Shown here one piece after another: positions 1-10,336 of a DNA stretch of 51,564 nt. Origin of the DNA: Liolophura sinensis (Eukaryota > Mollusca > Polyplacophora > Chitonida > Chitonidae); the NCBI RefSeq assembly GCF_032854445.1, contig NW_027018255.1, positions 1 through 51,564 on the forward strand, read 5' to 3'. How positions within the stretch are numbered: the first letter of the stretch is position 1; each line of letters begins with the position of its first letter. The notes beneath the pieces are model-generated. The model saw only the letters and a program-made list of their open reading frames with translations, was not told the DNA's origin and ran no database searches. The translations under genes and the position numbers were made by a program.

Positions 1-3000
1 GTTCCAGTGCTGCTGGTAAGAGGGCTAATCCGACGTATTTTGTCACGAGAAATCGAATGGTGCAAACCGCGTTTGCCCTCCGACCAATACTTTTGGCTGT
101 AGCGACAATTGAATGATCATTGATGTCATAGTCACGTGCCCAGCAACGGCTCTTACTCCCATGGAAAACCAGGGAAATTTGCAATTTTTTAAACAGCTGC
201 CGATGCCTGGGCCATTTCCGCATCTTTTAGAACGGTTATGATGTGCGTCAGTGATCAGTTGTACTTTTTACAGCAGACTGTATCTAGTACATTGTGTTTT
301 TTATGTACCGAATGGTGTGGTTTTTCTACACGTAGATAAAGACATTGAGATTGTCTTGGACTTAAAAGTAAGACAATTGCTGGATGAGTTAAATGGGCTT
401 AGCCCAAAGATTTGACGTCTTCCTGGGCTACCGAAGGGCACATAACGTATAGTCAAAAGTTGAGTATAGTAACGACCAGTCGCGATTGTGCATAGTACAG
501 TGTATCCGATTTCAATTAACAAAAAGACCAGGCAAAAATGCAAAAGTGGAAAAACTGTTCCAGTGCTGCTGGTAAGAGGCTAATCGACGTAATTTTGTCA
601 CGAGAAATCGAATGGTGCAAACCGCGTTGCTCTCCGACCAATACTTTTGGCTGTAGCGACAATTGAATGATCATTGATGTCATAGTCACGTGCCCAGCAA
701 CGGCTCTTACTCCATGGAAACCAGGGAAATTTGCAATTTTTTAAACAGCTGCCGATGCCTGGGCCATTTCCGCATCTTTTAGAACGTTATTGATGTGCGT
801 CAGTGATCAGTTGTACTTTTTACAGCAGACTGTATCTAGTACCATTGTGTTTTTTATGTACGAATGGTGTGGTTTTTCTACACGTAGATAAAGACATTGA
901 GATTGTCTTGGACTTAGAAGTAAGACAATTGCTGGGTGAGTTAAATGGGCTTAGCCAAAGATTTGACGTCTTCTGGGCTACAGAAGGGCACATAACTTAT
1001 AGTCAAAAGTTGAATATAATAATGACCAGTCGCGATTGTACATAGTAGATTGTATCCGATTTCAATTAACAAAAAGACCAAACAAAAATGCACAATTGGA
1101 AAAACTGTTCCAGTGCTGCTGGTAAGAGGCTAATCCGACGTATTTTGTCACGAGAAATCGAATGGTGCAAACCGCGTTGCTCTCCGACCAATACTTTTGG
1201 CTGTAGCGACAATTGAATGATCATTGATGTCATAGTCACGTGCCCAGCAACGGCTCTTACTCCCTGGAAACCAGGGAAATTTGCAATTTTTTAAACACCT
1301 GCCGATGCCTGGCCCAATTCCGCATCTATTAGAACCTTATAGATGTGGTTCAGTGATCAGTTGTACTTTTTACAGCAGACTGTATCTAGTACATTGTGTT
1401 TTTTATGTACGAATGGTCTGGTTTTTCTACACGTAGATAAAGACATTGAGATTGTCTTGGACTTAAAAGTAAGACAATTGCTGGGTGAGTTAAATGGGCT
1501 TAGCCCAAAGATTTGACGTCTTCTGGGCTACCGAAGGGCACATAACGTATAGTTAAAAGTTGAATATAGTAACGACCAGTCGCGATTGTGCATAGTACAG
1601 TGTATCCGATTTCAATTAACAAAAAGACCAGGCAAAAATGCAAAAGTGGAAAAACTGTTCCAGTGCTGCTGGTAAGAGGCTAATCCGACGTATTTTGTCA
1701 CGAGAAATCGAATGGTGCAAACCGCGTTGCTCTCCGACCAATACTTTTGGCTGTAGCGACAATTGAATGATCATTGATGTCATAGTCACGTGCCCAGCAA
1801 CGGCTCTTACTCCATGGAAACCAGGGAAATTTGCAATTTTTTAAAACAGCTGCCGATGCCTGGGCCATTTCCGCATCTTTTAGAACGTTATTGATGTGCG
1901 TCAGTGATCAGTTGTACTTTTTACAGCAGACTGTATCTAGTACATTGTGTTTTTTATGTACGAATGGTGTGGTTTTTCTAAACGTAGATAAAGAAACGTA
2001 GATAAAGACATTGAGATTGTCTTGGACTTAAAAGTAAGACAATTGCTGGATGAGTTAAATGGGCTTAGCCAAAGATTTGACGTCTTCTGGGCTACAGAAG
2101 GGCACATAACGTATAGTTAAAAGTTGAATATAGTAACGACCAGTCGCGATTGTGCATAGTACAGTGTATCCGATTTCAATTAACAAAAAGACCAAACAAA
2201 AATGCAAAAGTGGAAAAACTGTTCCAGTGCTGCTGGTAAGAGGCTAATCGACGTATTTTGTCACGAGAAATCGAATGGTGCAAACCGCGTTGCTCTCCGA
2301 CCAATACTTTTGGCTGTAGCGACAATTGAATGATCATTGATGTCATAGTCACGTGCCAGCAACGGCTCTTACTCCATGGAAACCAGGGAAATTTGCCATT
2401 TTTTAAACAGCTGCCGATGCCTGGGCCATTTCCGCATCTTTTAGAACGTTATTGATGTGTGTCAGTGATCAGTTGTACTTTTTACAGCAGACTGTATCTA
2501 GTACATTGTGTTTTTTATGTACGAATGGTGTGGTTTTTCTAAACGTAGATAAAGACATTGAGATTGTCTTGGACTTAAAAGTAAGACAATTGCTGGATGA
2601 GTTAAATGGGCTTAGCCCAAAGATTTGACGTCTTCTGGGCTACCGAAGGGCACATAACGTATAGTTAAAAGTTGAATATAGTAACGACCAGTCGCGATTG
2701 TGCATAGTACAGTGTATCCGATTTCAATTAACAAAAAGACCAAACAAAAATGCAAAAGTGGAAAAACTGTTCCAGTGCTGCTGGTAAGAGGCTAATCCGA
2801 CGTATTTTGTGACGAGAAATCGAATGGTGCAAACCGCTGCTCTCCGACCAATACTTTTGGCTGTAGCGACAATTGAATGATCATAGTCATAGTCACGTGC
2901 CCAGCAAACGGCTCTTACTCCATGGAAACCAGGGAAATTTGCAATTTTTTTAAACAGCTGCCGATGCCTGGGCCAATTCCGCATCTTTTAGAACCTTATT

Positions 3001-4964
3001 GATGTGGTTCAGTGATCAGTTGTACTTTTTACAGCAGACTGTATCTAGTACATTGTGTTTTTTATGTACAAATGGTGTGGTTTTTCTACACGTAGATAAA
3101 GACATTGAGATTGTCTTGGACTTAGAAGTAGACAATTGCTGGGTGAGTTAAATGGGCTTAGCCCAAAGATTTGACGTCTTCTGGGCTACAGAAGGGCACA
3201 TAACTTACAGTCAAAAGTTGAATATAGTAATGACCAGTCGCGATTGTACATAGTAGATTGTATCCGATTTCAAATTAACAAAAAGACCAGGCAAAAATGC
3301 AAAAGTGGAAAAACTGTTCCAGTGCTGCTGGTAAGAGGCTAATCCGACGTATTTTGTCACGAGAAATCGAATGGTGCAAACCGCGTTGCTCTCCGACCAA
3401 TACTTTTGGCTGTAGCGACAATTGAATGATCATTGATGTCATAGTCACGTGCCTAGCAACGGCTCTACTCCATGGAAACCAGGGAAATTTGCAATTTTTT
3501 AAACAGCTGCCGATGCCTGGCCCAATTCCGCATCTATTAGAACCTTATAGATGTGGTTCAGTGATCAGTTGTACTTTTTACAGCAGACTGTATCTAGTAC
3601 ATTGTGTTTATTATGTACGAATGGTGTGGTTTTTCTACACGTAGATAAAGACATTGAAATTGTCTTGGACTTAAAAGTAAGACAATTGCTGGATGAGTTA
3701 AATGGGCTTAGCCCAAAGATTTGACGTCTTCTGGGCTACCGAAGGGCACATAACGTATAGTTAAAAGTTGAATATAGTAACGACCAGTCGCGATTGTGCA
3801 TAGTACAGTGTATCCGATTTCAATTAACAAAAAGACCAGGCAAAAATGCAAAAGTGGAAAAACTGTTCAGTGCTGCTGGTAAGAGGCTAATCCGACGTAT
3901 TTTGTCACGAGAAATCGAATGGTGCAAACCGCGTTGCTCTCCGACCAATACTTTTGGCTGTAGCGACAATTGAATGATCATTGATGTCATAGTCACGTGC
4001 CCAGCAACGGCTCTTACTCCATGGAAACCAGGGAAATTTGCAATTTTTTAAACAGCTGCCGATGCCTGGCCATTTCCGCATCTTTTAGAACGTTATTGAT
4101 GTGCGTCAGTGATCAGTTGTACTTTTTACAGCAGACTGTATCTAGTACATTGTGTTTTTTATGTACGAATGGTGTGGTTTTTCTACACGTAGATAAAGAC
4201 ATTGAGATTGTCTTGGACTTAAAAGTAAGACAATTGCTGGATGAGTTAAATGGGCTTAGCCCAAAGATTTGACGTCTTCTAGGCTACCGAAGGGCACATA
4301 ACGTATAGTCAAAAGTTGAATATAGTAACGACCAGTCGCGATTGTGCATAGTACAGTGTATCCGATTTCAATTAACAAAAAGACCAAACAAAAATGCAAA
4401 AGTGGAAAAAACTGTTCCAGTGCTGCTGGTAAGAGGCTAATCCGACGTATTTTGTCACGAGAAATCGAATGGTGCAAACCGCGTTGCTCTCCGACCAATA
4501 CTTTTGGCTGTAGCGACAATTGAATGATCATTGATGTCATAGTCACGTGCCCAGCAACGGCTCTTACTCCATGGAAACCAGGGAAATTTGCAATTTTTTA
4601 AACAGCTGCCGATGCCTGGGCCATTTCCGCATCTTTTAGAACGTTATTGATGTGCGTCAGTGATCAGTTGTACTTTTTACAGCAGACTGTATCTAGTACA
4701 TTGTGTTTTTTATGTACGAATGGTGTGGTTTTTCTAAACGTAGATAAAGACATTGAGATTGTCTTGGACTTAAAAGTAAGACAATTGCTGGATGAGTTAA
4801 ATGGGCTTAGCCCAAAGATTTGACGTCTTCTGGGCTACCGAAGGGCACATAACGTATAGTTAAAAGTTGAATATAGTAACGACCAGTCGCGATTGTGCAT
4901 AGTACAGTGTATCCGATTTCAATTAACAAAAAGACCAAACAAAAATGCAAAAGTGGAAAAAACT
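1..4964. repeat. Array segment: monomers 1-9, mostly type A with X tails
   Basis: Starts: 1, 557, 1107, 1657, 2221, 2769, 3316, 3865, 4414. Middle types in order are A, A, B, A, A, C, B, A, A. Tails are X except monomers 2 and 6, which are Y-like. Monomer 1 carries several single-base insertions relative to all others (for example AGAGGGCTAA, TTTGCCCTCC, GTACCGAATGG, TCTTCCTGG). Monomer 4 contains a 14-bp tandem duplication. Monomer 3 has CCCTGGAAACC in place of CCATGGAAACC, a variant that reappears only at about 46,110 and 48,310. No gene is visible. Confidence 0.9.
1980..2007. repeat. 14-bp tandem duplication within a monomer
   Basis: AAACGTAGATAAAG occurs twice in a row (1980-1993 and 1994-2007), making this monomer 564 bp long. 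No other copy has it, so it is a recent local slip or an assembly artefact. Confidence 0.95.
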
Positions 4965-7714
4965 GTTCCAGTGCTGCTGGTAAGAGGCTAATCCGACGTA
5001 TTTTGTCACGAGAAATCGAATGGTGCAAACCGCGTTGCTCTCCGACCAATACTTTTGGCTGTAGCGACAATTGAATGATCATTGATGTCATAGTCACGTG
5101 CCCAGCAACGGCTCTTACTCCATGGAAACCAGGGAAATTTGCAATTTTTTAAACAGCTGCCGATGCCTGGGCCATTTCCGCATCTTTTAGAACGTTATTG
5201 ATGTGCGTCAGTGATCAGTTGTACTTTTTACAGCAGACTGTATCTAGTACATTGTGTTTTTTATGTACGAATGGTGTGGTTTTTCTAAACGTAGATAAAG
5301 ACATTGAGATTGTCTTGGACTTAAAAGTAAGACAATTGCTGGATGAGTTAAATGGGCTTAGCCCAAAGATTTGACGTCTTCTAGGCTACCGAAGGGCACA
5401 TAACGTATAGTTAAAAGTTGAATATAGTAACGACCAGTCGCGATTGTGCATAGTACAGTGTATCCGATTTCAATTAACAAAAAGACCAAACAAAAATGCA
5501 AAAGTGGAAAAACTGTTCCAGTGCTGCTGGTAAGAGGCTAATCCGACGTATTTTGTCACGAGAAATCGAATGGTGCAAACCGCGTTGCTCTCCGACCAAT
5601 ACTTTTGGCTGTAGCGACAATTGAATGATCATTGATGTCATAGTCACGTGCCTAGCAACGGCTCTTACTCCATGGAAACCAGGGAAATTTGCAATTTTTT
5701 AAACAGCTGCCGATGCCTGGGCCATTTCCGCATCTTTTAGAACGTTATTGATGTGCGTCAGTGATCAGTTGTACTTTTTACAGCAGACTGTATCTAGTAC
5801 ATTGTGTTTTTTATGTACGAATGGTGTGGTTTTTCTAAACGTAGATAAAGACATTGAGATTGTCTTGGACTTAAAAGTAAGACAATTGCTGGATGAGTTA
5901 AATGGCTTAGCCCAAAGATTTGACGTCTTCTGGGCTACCGAAGGGCACATAACGTATAGTTAAAAGTTGAATATAGTAACGACCAGTCGCGATTGTGCAT
6001 AGTACAGTGTATCCGATTTCAATTAACAAAAAGACCAAACAAAAATGCAAAAGTGGAAAAAACTGTTCCAGTGCTGCTGGTAAGAGGCTAATCCGACGTA
6101 TTTTGTCACGAGAAATCGAATGGTGCAAACCGCGTTGCTCTCCGACCAATACTTTTGGCTGTAGCGACAATTGAATGATCATAGTCATAGTCACGTGCCC
6201 AGCAACGGCTCTTACTCCATGGAAACCAGGGAAATTTGCAATTTTTTAAACAGCTGCCGATGCCTGGGCCATTTCCGCATCTTTTAGAACGTTATTGATG
6301 TGCGTCAGTGATCAGTTGTACTTTTTACAGCAGACTGTATCTAGTACATTGTGTTTTTTATGTACGAATGGTGTGGTTTTTCTAAACGTAGATAAAGACA
6401 TTGAGATTGTCTTGGACTTAAAAGTAAGACAATTGCTGGATGAGTTAAATGGGCTTAGCCCAAAGATTTGACGTCTTCTGGGCTACCGAAGGGCACATAA
6501 CGTATAGTTAAAAGTTGAATATAGTAACGACCAGTCGCGATTGTACATAGTAGATTGTATCCGATTTCAAATTAACAAAAAGACCAGGCAAAAATGCAAA
6601 AGTGGAAAAACTGTTCCAGTGCTGCTGGTAAGAGGCTAATCCGACGTATTTTGTCACGAGAAATCGAATGGTGCAAACCGCGTTGCTCTCCGACCAATAC
6701 TTTTGGCTGTAGCGACAATTGAATGATCATTGATGTTATAGTCACGTGCCTAGCAACGGCTCTTACTCCATGGAAACCAGGGAAATTTGCAATTTTTTAA
6801 ACAGCTGCCGATGCCTGGCCCAATTCCGCATCTATTAGAACCTTATAGATGTGGTTCAGTGATCAGTTGTACTTTTTACAGCAGACTGTATCTAGTACAT
6901 TGTGTTTCTTATGTACGAATGGTGTGGTTTTTTCTACACGTAGATAAAGACATTGAAATTGTCTTGGACTTAAAAGTAAGACAATTGCTGGATGAGTTAA
7001 ATGGGCTTAGCCCAAAGATTTGACGTCTTCTGGGCTACCGAAGGGCACATAACGTATAGTTAAAAGTTGAATATAGTAACGACCAGTCGCGATTGTGCAT
7101 AGTAGATTGTATCCGATTTTAACTAACAAAAAGACCAGGCAAAAATGCAAAAGTGGAAAAACTGTTCCAGTGCTGCTGGTAAGAGGCTAATCCGACGTAT
7201 TTTGTCACGAGAAATCGAATGGTGCAAACCGCGTTGCTCTCCGACCAATACTTTTGGCTGTAGCCACAATTGAATGATCATTGATGTCATAGTCACGTGC
7301 CCAGCAACGGCTCTTACTCCATGGAAACCAGGGAAATTTGCAATTTTTTAAACAGCTGCCGATGCCTGGGCCAATTCCGCATCTTTTAGAACCTTATTGA
7401 TGTGGTTCAGTGATCAGTTGTACTTTTTACAGCAGACTGTATCTAGTACATTGTGTTTTTTATGTACAAATGGTGTGGTTTTTCTACACGTAGATAAAGA
7501 CATTGAGATTGTCTTGGACTTAGAAGTAAGACAATTGCTGGGTGAGTTAAATGGGCTTAGCCCAAAGATTTGACGTCTTCTGGGCTACAGAAGGGCACAT
7601 AACTTATAGTCAAAAGTTGAATATAGTAATGACCAGTCGCGATTGTACATAGTAGATTGTATCCGATTTCAAATTAACAAAAAGACCAGGCAAAAATGCA
7701 AAAGTGGAAAAACT
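4965..7714. repeat. Five-monomer block, copy 1 of a 4.4-kb-spaced duplication
   Basis: Starts: 4965, 5515, 6065, 6613, 7164 (types A, A, A, B, C). Private markers recur about 4,400 bases downstream: CTAGGCTACC at 5381 and 9781; CCTAGCAACGG at 5651 and 10,050 in the matching A monomers; GATCATAGTCATAG at 6177 and 10,576; GATGTTATAG near 6733 and 11,133; GATTTTAACTAAC at 7115 and 11,514. The spacing equals eight monomers, so this is a block duplication and not chance similarity of neighbours. Monomers at 6065 and 6613 have mixed X/Y tails. Confidence 0.85.
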
Positions 7715-9363
7715 GTTCCAGTGCTGCTGGTAAGAGGCTAATCCGACGTATTTTGTCACGAGAAATCGAATGGTGCAAACCGCGTTGCTCTCCGACCAAT
7801 ACTTTTGGCTGTAGCGACAATTTAATGATCATTGATGTCATAGTCACGTGCCCAGCAACGGCTCTTACTCCATGGAAACCAGGGAAATATGCAATTTTTT
7901 AACAGCTGCCGATGCCTGGCCCAATTCTGCATCTATTAGAACCTTATAGATGTGGTTCAGTGATCAGTTGTACTTTTTACAGCAGACTGTATCTAGTACA
8001 TTGTGTTTTTTATGTACGAATGGTGTGGTTTTTCTACACGTAGATAAAGACATTGAGATTGTCTTGGACTTAAAAGTAAGACAATTGCTGGATGAGTTAA
8101 ATGGGCTTAGCCCAAAGATTTGACGTCTTCTAGGCTACCGAAGGGCACATAACGTATAGTCAAAAGTTGAATATAGTAACGACCAGTCGCGATTGTGCAT
8201 AGTACAGTGTATCCGATTTCAATTAACAAAAAGACCAAACAAAAATGCAAAAGTGGAAAAACTGTTCCAGTGCTGCTGGTAAGAGGCTAATCCGACGTAT
8301 TTTGTCACGAGAAATCGAATGGTGCAAACCGCGTTGCTCTCCGACCAATACTTTTGGCTGTAGCGACAATTGAATGATCATTGATGTCATAGTCACGTGC
8401 CCAGCAACGGCTCTTACTCCATGGAAACCAGGGAAATTTGCAATTTTTTAAACAGCTGCCGATGCCTGGGCCATTTCCGCATCTTTTAGAACGTTATTGA
8501 TGTGCGTCAGTGATCAGTTGTACTTTTTACAGCAGACTGTATCTAGTACATTGTGTTTTTTATGTACGAATGGTGTGGTTTTTCTAAACGTAGATAAAGA
8601 CATTGAGATTGTCTTGGACTTAAAAGTAAGACAATTGCTGGATGAGTTAAATGGGCTTAGCCCAAAGATTTGACGTCTTCTGGGCTACCGAAGGGCACAT
8701 AACGTATAGTTAAAAGTTGAATATAGTAACGACCAGTCGCGATTGTGCATAGTACAGTGTATCCGATTTCAATTAACAAAAAGACCAAACAAAAATGCAA
8801 AAGTGGAAAAACTGTTCCAGTGCTGCTGGTAAGAGGCTAATCCGACGTATTTTGTGACGAGAAATCGAATGGTGCAAACCGCGTTGCTCTCCGACCAATA
8901 CTTTTGGCTGTAGCGACAATTGAATGATCATTGATGTCATAGTCACGTGCCCAGCAACGGCTCTTACTCCATGGAAACCAGGGAAATTTGCAATTTTTTA
9001 AACAGCTGCCGATGCCTGGGCCATTTCCGCATCTTTTAGAACGTTATTGATGTGTGTCAGTGATCAGTTGTACTTTTTACAGCAGACTGTATCTAGTACA
9101 TTGTGTTTATTATGTACGAATGGTGTGGTTTTTCTACACGTAGATAAAGACATTGAAATTGTCTTGGACTTAAAAGTAAGACAATTGCTGGATGAGTTAA
9201 ATGGGCTTAGCCCAAAGATTTGACGTCTTCTGGGCTACCGAAGGGCACATAACGTATAGTTAAAAGTTGAATATAGTAACGACCAGTCGCGATTGTGCAT
9301 AGTACAGTGTATCCGATTTCAATTAACAAAAAGACCAGGCAAAAATGCAAAAGTGGAAAAACT
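7715..9363. repeat. Array segment: monomers 15-17 between the two block copies
   Basis: Starts: 7715, 8264, 8814 (types E, A, A; all X tails). The first has CAATTTAATGATC, shared with the monomer at 12,666. The monomer at 8814 looks composite: it has TGTGTCAG like the one at 2221 in its middle, but GTTTATTATG and GACATTGAAATTG further on, like the one at 3316. Nothing other than satellite is present. Confidence 0.85.
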
Positions 9364-9913
9364 GTTCCAGTGCTGCTGGTAAGAGGCTAATCCGACGTAT
9401 TTTGTCACGAGAAATCGAATGGTGCAAACCGCGTTGCTCTCCGACCAATACTTTTGGCTGTAGCGACAATTGAATGATCATTGATGTCATAGTCACGTGC
9501 CCAGCAACGGCTCTTACTCCATGGAAACCAGGGAAATTTGCAATTTTTTAAACAGCTGCCGATGCCTGGGCCATTTCCGCATCTTTTAGAACGTTATTGA
9601 TGTGCGTCAGTGATCAGTTGTACTTTTTACAGCAGACTGTATCTAGTACATTGTGTTTTTTATGTACGAATGGTGTGGTTTTTCTAAACGTAGATAAAGA
9701 CATTGAGATTGTCTTGGACTTAAAAGTAAGACAATTGCTGGATGAGTTAAATGGGCTTAGCCCAAAGATTTGACGTCTTCTAGGCTACCGAAGGGCACAT
9801 AACGTATAGTTAAAAGTTGAATATAGTAACGACCAGTCGCGATTGTGCATAGTACAGTGTATCCGATTTCAATTAACAAAAAGACCAAACAAAAATGCAA
9901 AAGTGGAAAAACT
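9364..9913. repeat. Representative 550-bp monomer (type A, tail X)
   Basis: This copy has the modal length and no obvious indel, so it serves as a reference. Landmarks by offset from its first base: GTAAG at 16; CGAATGGTG at 53 and again at 304; CACGTG at 131; CCATGG at 156; a T6 run at 181; CAGCTG at 190; TGATCA at 248; TTTTTACAG ending at 269; T6 at 293; T5 at 316; a GGGC/GCCC hairpin at 389-401; GACGTC in the loop of a second hairpin around 409; and A-tracts in the last ~40 bases. It carries TAGGCT where most copies have TGGGCT. The repeated nonamer at 53 and 304 and the TAGTACA word at 281 and 487 are not at a common offset, so I see no evidence that the monomer is a simple dimer of a shorter unit. 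Confidence 0.95.
9878..9911. other. Cluster of short A-tracts at the monomer boundary (representative copy)
   Basis: Runs of 5, 5, 4 and 5 A start at 9878, 9891, 9899 and 9907, giving spacings of 13, 8 and 8 with a mean close to one helical turn. Such spacing can produce intrinsic DNA curvature. The cluster recurs at the end of each full monomer and is exactly the part removed in the three truncated monomers. Confidence 0.55.
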
Positions 9914-10301
9914 GTTCCAGTGCTGCTGGTAAGAGGCTAATCCGACGTATTTTGTCACGAGAAATCGAATGGTGCAAACCGCGTTGCTCTCCGACCAATA
10001 CTTTTGGCTGTAGCGACAATTGAATGATCATTGATGTCATAGTCACGTGCCTAGCAACGGCTCTTACTCCATGGAAACCAGGGAAATTTGCAATTTTTTA
10101 AACAGCTGCCGATGCCTGGGCCATTTCCGCATCTTTTAGAACGTTATTGATGTGCGTCAGTGATCAGTTGTACTTTTTACAGCAGACTGTATCTAGTACA
10201 TTGTGTTTTTTATGTACGAATGGTGTGGTTTTTCTAAACGTAGATAAAGACATTGAGATTGTCTTGGACTTAAAAGTAAGACAATTGCTGGATGAGTTAA
10301 A

Positions 10302-10336
10302 TGGGCTTAGCCCAAAGATTTGACGTCTTCTGGGCT
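10302..10336. other. Two competing hairpins conserved in the monomer (representative copy)
   Basis: TGGGC-TTA-GCCCA (10,302-10,314) can form a 5-bp stem with a 3-base loop. AGCCCAAAGA (10,309-10,318) can instead pair with TCTT-C-TGGGCT (10,326-10,336), a 10-bp stem with one bulged C and loop TTTGACG. The two share GCCCA, so only one can form at a time. Most monomers keep both at offset about 389-423. Whether they form in DNA or RNA is inference. Confidence 0.6.

Noticed and set aside
4256-4546. A reverse-strand open frame of about 96 codons recurring at 4256, 4807, 5907, 13,056, 24,436, 28,199, 36,995 and 39,744
   Set aside because: It recurs only because the satellite recurs. It is open in a minority of monomers, broken by frameshifts in neighbours, and has no start context or domain I recognise.
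9416-9675. Monomer as an ancient dimer, suggested by CGAATGGTG occurring twice
   Set aside because: Other repeated words (TAGTACA, GACAATTG, GTAAGA) lie at different offsets, so no consistent internal period exists.
9364-9913. Tandem rRNA, 5S or tRNA gene cluster
   Set aside because: No rRNA motif is recognisable. GGTTCAGTGATC resembles a pol III B box only loosely and no matching A box lies upstream, while T5-T6 runs would stop pol III inside the unit.
9364-9913. CENP-B box-like site
   Set aside because: I looked for the TTCG...CGGG pattern of the CENP-B box on both strands and found no convincing match.
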